Source of the DNA: Proteles cristata cristata
Taxonomy: Eukaryota; Chordata; Mammalia; Carnivora; Hyaenidae
DNA: 64,000 bases
Direction: 5' to 3'
Assembly (NCBI GenBank): GCA_017311185.1
Contig: JAESUZ010004534.1
Coordinates: 2,108,001-2,172,000, forward strand
Both the position numbers and the translations under genes were made by a program. The notes under the pieces are model-generated. The model saw nothing but the letters and a program-made list of their open reading frames with translations. It was not told where the DNA came from and did not search any database. Positions 58,255-64,000 of this stretch are shown here, one piece after another; the first letter of the stretch is position 1; each line of letters begins with the position of its first letter.

Positions 58255-58411
58255 GTCTCTATGATATTTTTGGTATAGGCTCCCAACATATTTTGTTAGA
58301 TTTATTCCTCTCTGCCTTACTTTTTTTTTGCCTTTTAAATGATGTCATTTTCATTGGAATTTTTAATTTCTATCTGGGATATAAGAACATACTGGTTATG
58401 TTTTTAAAGTT

Positions 58412-58616
58412 TATTTTTCTTTTTTTAAACGTTTGTTTATTTTTGATAAAGCATAAGCAGGGGAGGGGCAGAGAGAGGGAAACAGAGGATCTGAAGTGGG
58501 CTCTGTACTGACAGGCTGACAGTAGTGAGCCCCATGTGAGTCTCCATCTCATGAACCATGAAATCATGACCTGAGCCAAAGTCAGTCCCTCAACTGACTG
58601 AGCCACTCAGGTGCCC
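58412..58616 (-). mobile_element. Carnivore SINE
   Basis: Minus-strand copy: AAACGTTTGTTTATTTTTGA tail side, AAATCATGACCTGAGCCAAA, and ACTGAGCCACTCAGGTGCCC at the head. A small duplication (GACAGGCTGACAG) sits in the body. Confidence 0.9.
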
Positions 58617-58620
58617 CCTA

Positions 58621-58818
58621 TTTATTTATTTATTTTTTTTATGAGAGGTTGTGTGAGTGAAGGACAGGCATAAAGAGAGAGGGAGAGAGAGAATACCAGG
58701 CAGACTCCACTCTGTCAGCAGAGCCCAGCAGAGGGCTGGAACTCACAAACCCTGAAATCCTGACCCAAGTTGAAATCAAGAGTCAGTAGTTCAACCAACT
58801 GAACAACCCAGGCACCCC
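58621..58818 (-). mobile_element. Carnivore SINE, older copy in tandem
   Basis: Follows the previous SINE directly. (TTTA)n tail side, then CCAAGTTGAAATCAAGAGTC and CAACTGAACAACCCAGGCAC. More diverged, so probably the earlier insertion. Confidence 0.88.
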
Positions 58819-59048
58819 TCTTGTAACATTTTTTTAGTCTATTTTGTTTGAGATTAGTATAATCATTCAAGATTTCTTGTGGTTTCTCTTTGCATTATCT
58901 ATGTTTTCTATCCCATTATATTAAATCTATTGTATCTTTTAATCTTCCTGTAGAGAATATACAGTTGTGTCTTATTTTGTAATCTAGTCTGGTAATTTCT
59001 GCCTTTTAATTAGACTGTTTCATCTATTTACATTTGAAGTACTTACTG

Positions 59049-59250
59049 GTGGGTTGCCTGGATGGCTCAGTCAGTTGGGGATCTGACTTCTGCCCAGGTC
59101 ATGATCTCACAGTTCATGGGTTTGAACCCCACATTGGGCTCTGTGCTGACAGCCCAGAGCAAGGAGCTTCCTTCAGATTCTGTCTCTCTGTCCCTCCTCC
59201 GCTTGTGCTCTGTCTGTCTCTCTCTCAAAAATAAATAGACATTTTTTTTA
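59049..59250 (+). mobile_element. Carnivore SINE
   Basis: GGGTTGCCTGGATGGCTCAG head, TCATGATCTCACAGTTCATG, CTCTGTGCTGACAGCCCAGA and an A-rich tail with AAAATAAATAGACATTTT. The TSD is not clear. Confidence 0.9.
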
Positions 59251-59271
59251 TAAAGTATAACTTTATAGAAA

Positions 59272-59483
59272 ATAGTAAGTATCTATTTGTTTTTGAGAGA
59301 GAGAGAGAGAGATTGCAAGCAAGGGAGGGGCAGTAATAGTGAGAGGAAGACAGAAAATCCCAAGCAGATGCCACACTGTCAAGTGCAGAGGCTGATGTGA
59401 GGCTCAGACTCATGAACCGTGAGATCATGACCTGAACTGAAACCAAGTCAGGTGTTTAACTGAATGAGCCACCCATGCACCCC
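59272..59483 (-). mobile_element. Carnivore SINE
   Basis: (GA)n block at 59295-59312, GTGAGATCATGACCTGAACT and TGAATGAGCCACCCATGCAC at the head. It faces the previous SINE tail to tail with about 20 bp between them. Confidence 0.9.
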
Positions 59484-60385
59484 AAAAACTAGAAATTTTA
59501 AATAATATTCTGTGGCAAGCTTTGTTGTTGCTGCTGTTTACGTTGTTGTTGTTTCTATTGCTGTGGTTTGTTTGTTTAGTAACTTCCCTGAATTTATTCT
59601 GCAGTCTGTATTCTTTAATCTGTGTAGTTACTGAAGTCATGACTTGATTAACTTTGTGGTCAGTCAGTGATTGAGCAGATATTTCACTACCTACTTTATA
59701 ACAATGTCTCTCTCCCTTTTTGAGGGACTCTGTTTATGTTTGCCTTTAACATTCTGGTAGTTTACAACTTTGCCTGAGGCTTCACCTCCTTCAGGGGTAG
59801 AGCCTCAGTGTTACAGCTGAGAGATTAGAGCCTAGGTTTTTTGTTTGTTTGTTTTTGAACATGCAAACAGCTTTGTGTTTGTATGTGGAATTCTCAATGC
59901 TCAGGAATATGTCAGAGCTTTTCAAAGTCCTGTATGAGCATCTCATTTCCAGATTTTCCTTGCAAATTTCTTGGCCAGTCTCTTGTTTGCCACAACCAGT
60001 ATCGCCACTGTAGGAAGCTATAATGTTAAATAACTGTTGCTGATACTGTTTGGTAAATAACCTGGGGCTGAGAATTTTTCAAAGGAGGAGATCTGAGTTC
60101 AAATAAATACAAGCCCTGGGAAAGGAGATTTTTCCAGACAACTATCACGCAGGTGCCCATTCTCTAGAATGGGGCTTTTTATGGAGCTCCAATCCTGTTC
60201 TGGACCCTCTAGTACCTTCAAGCTGCTGACCTGATAGCTGCCATGCTTCCAAACCTGATGGTTTTTTAAGGCTACTGTGGAGTGGGGAAAAGAGGAAGAG
60301 AGTAGAACAAGCTGAAATGCCACAAAGCTTTGTTGTTCTTAAGTGATTTTTCTTGAATAAACACACCTCAGATTGTTGCAAGCCT

Positions 60386-61689
60386 TTGCTTAATTTCAGA
60401 AATATGAAAATGTTTATTTTGACAATTGTTCATTGCTTTTATAAAGTAATGGATTTTGGCAGTATCCTTTATCTACCATTCTCCTGGTGAGAGGCATTAA
60501 TAGATCTATTTTTTTTAGCAAGTGTGTTCCTCTGAAAAAGTTGTGTAGCAGAACACAATTTGACAGGTGCTCCAGGGAACATATTCTTGTAGGAGTACTT
60601 TCTATATTCTTTTCTTGGCACACATTCAGTCCAAATAGGTAATTTAAATGTGAAGTCCAAATTCAGGTGATGTATCTTATATTTAGAAATTCATAAGGGA
60701 AACATTTTCTATTTATAACTGAGACTAAGGCAGATGTGAGTCTTTGTTTTTTCACATGCTAGTTTTTTCCAAACCACCCTTTCAGTGAGTATGGCCACAA
60801 AGTGGCTTCCATTAAAGCAAACTGGGTTGCATCACACCCTATTCTCTTTCCTCTCCAAATATCACATGATCACAGTTCTTAAGACAAATCTGTTCTTTCA
60901 AGGATTTGTTCTTGGTAAAGGTAGCCACTATCTGCTTCAGTTACACTGCTGTTGGTTCCTCACTCCATTCATACTCACATGATCAATGTTATCATAATCA
61001 ATGACTCTGCGGAAGCTCTTGATTCTTACTACACAATCATGTATCAATTCAGAGGCCAGTTTTTTGGTTGGTGGGTGTATGCTTATTCAGTTTTATTTTT
61101 GTTTGTTTGCTTGTTTATTTTTCTTTATACTCTTTATTGGAATTCTGAGAATCCTGAATTCTATACCAACTGGAATATTTTGCAACACATATGCCCATCT
61201 GTGACATAGCACAATTGTCCTAAAAACATCATCCATCTTGGGCTCACCCAGGAAAAAATGAGGAGAGTAAAGGTAATAAATACAACTTTCCATCCTAATC
61301 TATGTCCTTTGGGCCCTTAAGTGTTCAAGGCTTTGAATTCTCTTAGTATAAAGACTGAACTAATTTTTTTTTGTTCTAAATTATATCTACTTAACTGTGT
61401 ATATTTTTTCTTCTCCAATATTGGGAGTCCTGCATAAATCCTGATCATATTTTCTGAAGATTATAATGACTAACTTTGGCATACCCTTCAACTTTCATTT
61501 GTTTTTTCCAACAACTTTCCGAGAGAGGAACTATTATGAGGCCCATTTCATAACTGAAGAAATGGGTTTAGGAACTCAGCTAGGTACACCAACAGCAGAC
61601 TATAGAGTCAGCATTCAGAATCATGTCTTTTACTTTAAATCTCACATGATATTATAATTTTTCTCTCAGAATACAAAAATAATGGAGAA
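60386..61689. other. No gene or repeat recognised
   Basis: Unassigned, moderately AT-rich. Frames at 60785-60982, 60952-61209 and 61466-61657 have no recognisable domain and no splice-like bounds that I would defend. Confidence 0.45.
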
Positions 61690-63095
61690 TAAATTAAATC
61701 AAGCCAAAAGAGACAACATGTTTATTTAGAGTGGAAAGAAAGTGGTAACACTGTCTTTATTCACAGATGATATGATTGTGTAGAAAATCCAAGGAAATCT
61801 ACCCCAAAAATCTGCTAATACTAATAAGTTGCAAGAGGGCATCATACAAACTCAATATACATAAATCAGTTATATTTTTATATACCAAGTCACATATAAA
61901 AAGTTTTAAAGTCCTATTCAAAATAGTATCAAACATACAAAATACATATGGCTAAGCCTGACAAAAGATATTAAAGACTTGCATACAGAGAAATATAAAG
62001 CACTACTGAAAGAAAGTAAATAAGTAAATGGAGAGGTGTTCCATCTACAGATTGGAAGACTCAATATTGTTGAAATGTAAATTGTCCCCAAATTGATGTA
62101 AAGATTTAACACAATTCCAATAAAATTCCAACAGGAATTTTTGTGAGACTAGACAAACTAAAATTAATAATTGTAAGACAAACTAAAAATTAATGGGGAA
62201 AATGTAAAATACCAAAATAGACAAAATAAAGTTCTAATAAAGAAGAATAAAGTTGAAGAACTAATAGTATCTAATGTCAAGACACTATAAAACTGTTGTA
62301 ATCAAACAGTTTTGGTACTGGAAAAGATAGATAAATATATAAAAGGAGCAGGATAGAAAGTCCAGAAATAGATACATATATGAACAAATTGTTTTTGAAA
62401 AGATGCAAGGTCAATTTAGTGGAGAAAGAACAGTATTTATCACATGATGCTCAGTTGACTAAATATATGCAAAATAACCAAAACAAAAACAAAAACAAGC
62501 ATTGATCCATAACCTACATCATATGTTATGATTAACTCAAAATGAATCATTGGCCTAAATATAAACTGAAAACTATAAAACTCTTAGAAAAGATAGGAAA
62601 ACTTTTGTGACTAGCTAACTTTGAGTTAGCAAAGAATTCTGAGATACAGCAAGAAAAACATACACATAAAAGAAATTTTTTTAATGAAATCCAATGTATC
62701 TTAAGTTTTTACTTTACAAAAGATGCTCCTAAGAGGATGAAAAGACAAGTCATAGACTGGTAGAAAATATTTATAAAGCATATATATGATAAAGGACTTG
62801 TATTCAGAATCTGTAAGAACTCTCAAAACGTAATAAGAAATCAAACAAACTAATAAAAAAAACTGGGTAAAATATTTGAATAGACACTTTATTAACCATC
62901 AGTGGTTGCCTAAGCATGGTGTGGAAATTACACATAGGTAAGAAGAAACTTTTGGGGGTGATTGATATGTTTATTAGCAATTATAGTGAGGAGTTCAAAG
63001 GATTTGCATATATAAAAAGTTATTGTTACACATTTTAATACATACAGTTTATTGTGTATAAATTAAATCTAAATAAAACTGTTTAAAAAAAGAAA
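61690..63095 (+). mobile_element. Old L1 (L1ME-like), ORF2 3' half and 3' end
   Basis: A decayed reverse transcriptase catalytic region (TTATTCACAGATGATATGAT, 61757-61776), then AGATTGGAAGACTCAATATT, AATTCCAATAAAATTCCAAC, ACTATAAAACTCTTAGAAAA and an L1ME-type end (GGGGGTGATTGATATGTTTA, TCTAAATAAAACTGTTTAAA) at about 63095. Frameshifted throughout. Confidence 0.75.
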
Positions 63096-63948
63096 CTAAA
63101 TCTAGTTGTTTTTGAGGGCTCAACTAAAGAAAAAATCCTAAATAATTCTAGAATTTTTTCTAAGCAAATATTTGAATACTTTCTTCATGTAATATTACTT
63201 ATTTTTTTATGTCTTGGGATGAGTGGGATTTAGTTTCTGACTTGAAAGATCTATAAAGAGAATTATTATAGCTCTTTTCAGGGACAGATTACTATATTTT
63301 TAGTTCAAAATTACCTTCAGGGAACCAAGAACCAACTATCCCACTGACACCTTCCACACTGATAGAGAAGCTTATCTGATAGATGTCAAAAACAGGAGGT
63401 AACTTGTTGGATGAAGATTGCTACTAGCATGATATACTTGGGGGAAAAAATAACCCTTCAGCTTCAGTAGTTGCTCATGTAATTGAGCTTGCCTGTGGGA
63501 AGAATATAAGTAGTTCGGATAGTTAACATTGATTTATAGATTTCTTCTCTTCCTTTCTCTATGCAGGAAGACAGGTTTCTCTCTACTACAAAAAAATAAT
63601 AAAGAAAAAAGGAAAACTAAAGTAAACTCAGAAGCTATTTCAGGAACTAGAATGAATTAAGTAGAATATACTTTCCATTGGTTTCTTATATGAGGTAAAG
63701 ATGATATATTTGAAGCATATATTGGACAACAACTTTTAGTATTGATACTGCATGAAACAAATGAAAGTCAATTAAAAAAAGATGAACAACCAAACAAGAA
63801 AATGATAACAAAAAGAATATATATCATATGATTTAGATGAAAGAAGAAATACAAGTAGCCAATAAATATGTAACAAAGTTCTACAAGCTCAAAAGTATAC
63901 CAATAAAATAATTACATAATCTTTTCTACTATCAGTCTGGCAAAAGTT
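63096..63948. other. No feature recognised
   Basis: AT-rich unassigned sequence up to the microsatellite at the window end. Confidence 0.45.
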
Positions 63949-63972
63949 GAACACACACACACACACACACAC
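63949..63972. repeat. (AC)n microsatellite
   Basis: About twelve AC units, followed by GTACACATTCACAC. Confidence 0.9.
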
Positions 63973-64000
63973 GTACACATTCACACTGCATTACTAATTA

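Larger units (their letters stand above)
58255..60385 (-). mobile_element. Old L1, minus strand, with four SINEs
   Basis: ORF2 bits (CATATTTTGTTAGATTTATT; TTGAGATTAGTATAATCATT; ATTCAAGATTTCTTGTGGTT; GTAATTTCTGCCTTTTAATT), then from about 59740 an old L1 5' region (AGTATCGCCACTGTAGGAAG, AAATAAATACAAGCCCTGGG, TACCTTCAAGCTGCTGACCT). Large parts are missing between these. Dead element. Confidence 0.68.

Noticed and set aside
1..64000. CRISPR arrays, operons, phage or other prokaryotic defence-type systems
   Set aside because: The whole window is vertebrate nuclear DNA dominated by carnivore retrotransposons; no regularly spaced repeats, ribosome binding sites or gene clusters.
1..64000. Dog-type rather than cat-type carnivore as source
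   Set aside because: The SINE bodies carry the GTGCTGACAGCTCAGAGCC segment typical of cats, and the dog SINEC_Cf head (GGGATCCCTGGGTGGCGCAG) was not seen.

Overview
This window is nuclear DNA from a cat-family (felid) or closely related feliform carnivore. The main evidence is more than twenty copies of a tRNA-derived carnivore SINE. Its body carries the 'GTGCTGACAGCTCAGAGCC' segment followed by a CT-rich stretch and an A-rich tail, which is the cat-type rather than the dog-type version of the CAN SINE. The sequence is AT-rich, and I found no protein-coding gene, rRNA, tRNA, CRISPR array or prokaryotic feature that I can support. It reads as intergenic DNA or the inside of a very long intron. 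Repeat family names below come from recognising sequence by eye; no repeat database was run.

Layout. 0-10 kb: scattered SINEs, some nested, old LINE-1 (L1) fragments, one complete solo LTR (4959-5596) and a second LTR (9001-9293) that landed inside a SINE. 10-17 kb: an LTR-rich zone with two copies of one TGTAGGG...CCCTACA LTR family, a minus-strand LTR inserted in an old MIR, two LTR remnants facing each other, a pyrimidine-rich satellite, and a 5'-inverted L1. 17-21 kb: one long, old plus-strand L1ME-like element. 21-31 kb: an old minus-strand L1 split by a third copy of the LTR family and by a 6.6-kb full-length carnivore L1 on the minus strand (23451-30027), whose ORF1 and ORF2 are broken. 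31-39 kb: mostly unassigned sequence with sparse SINEs, an L1 3' end, a MIR and a hAT-like fossil. 39-44 kb: another old plus-strand L1 with nested inserts, then an MLT1-type LTR. 44-54 kb: a young-looking SINE, an L1 whose 5' UTR is fused directly to the 3' half of ORF2, and a near full-length but internally deleted minus-strand L1 (48317-53900). 54-64 kb: a relatively repeat-poor stretch with MIR and MER5A fossils, then an old minus-strand L1 with four SINEs, more unassigned sequence, and an old plus-strand L1.

Nothing here works together as a pathway. The window is best read as layers of insertion, and target-site duplications (TSDs) give the order in several places: SINE in SINE tail, LTR in SINE, SINE in LTR, LTR in MIR, young L1 in old L1. 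I looked for an undescribed biological system and did not find one. The items most worth checking are the 5' UTR/ORF2-fused L1 (possible spliced-RNA retrocopy), the twin-primed L1 with an apparent short 3' transduction, the LTRs with clean target duplications, and one speculative 58-nt exon-like segment at 56026-56083.
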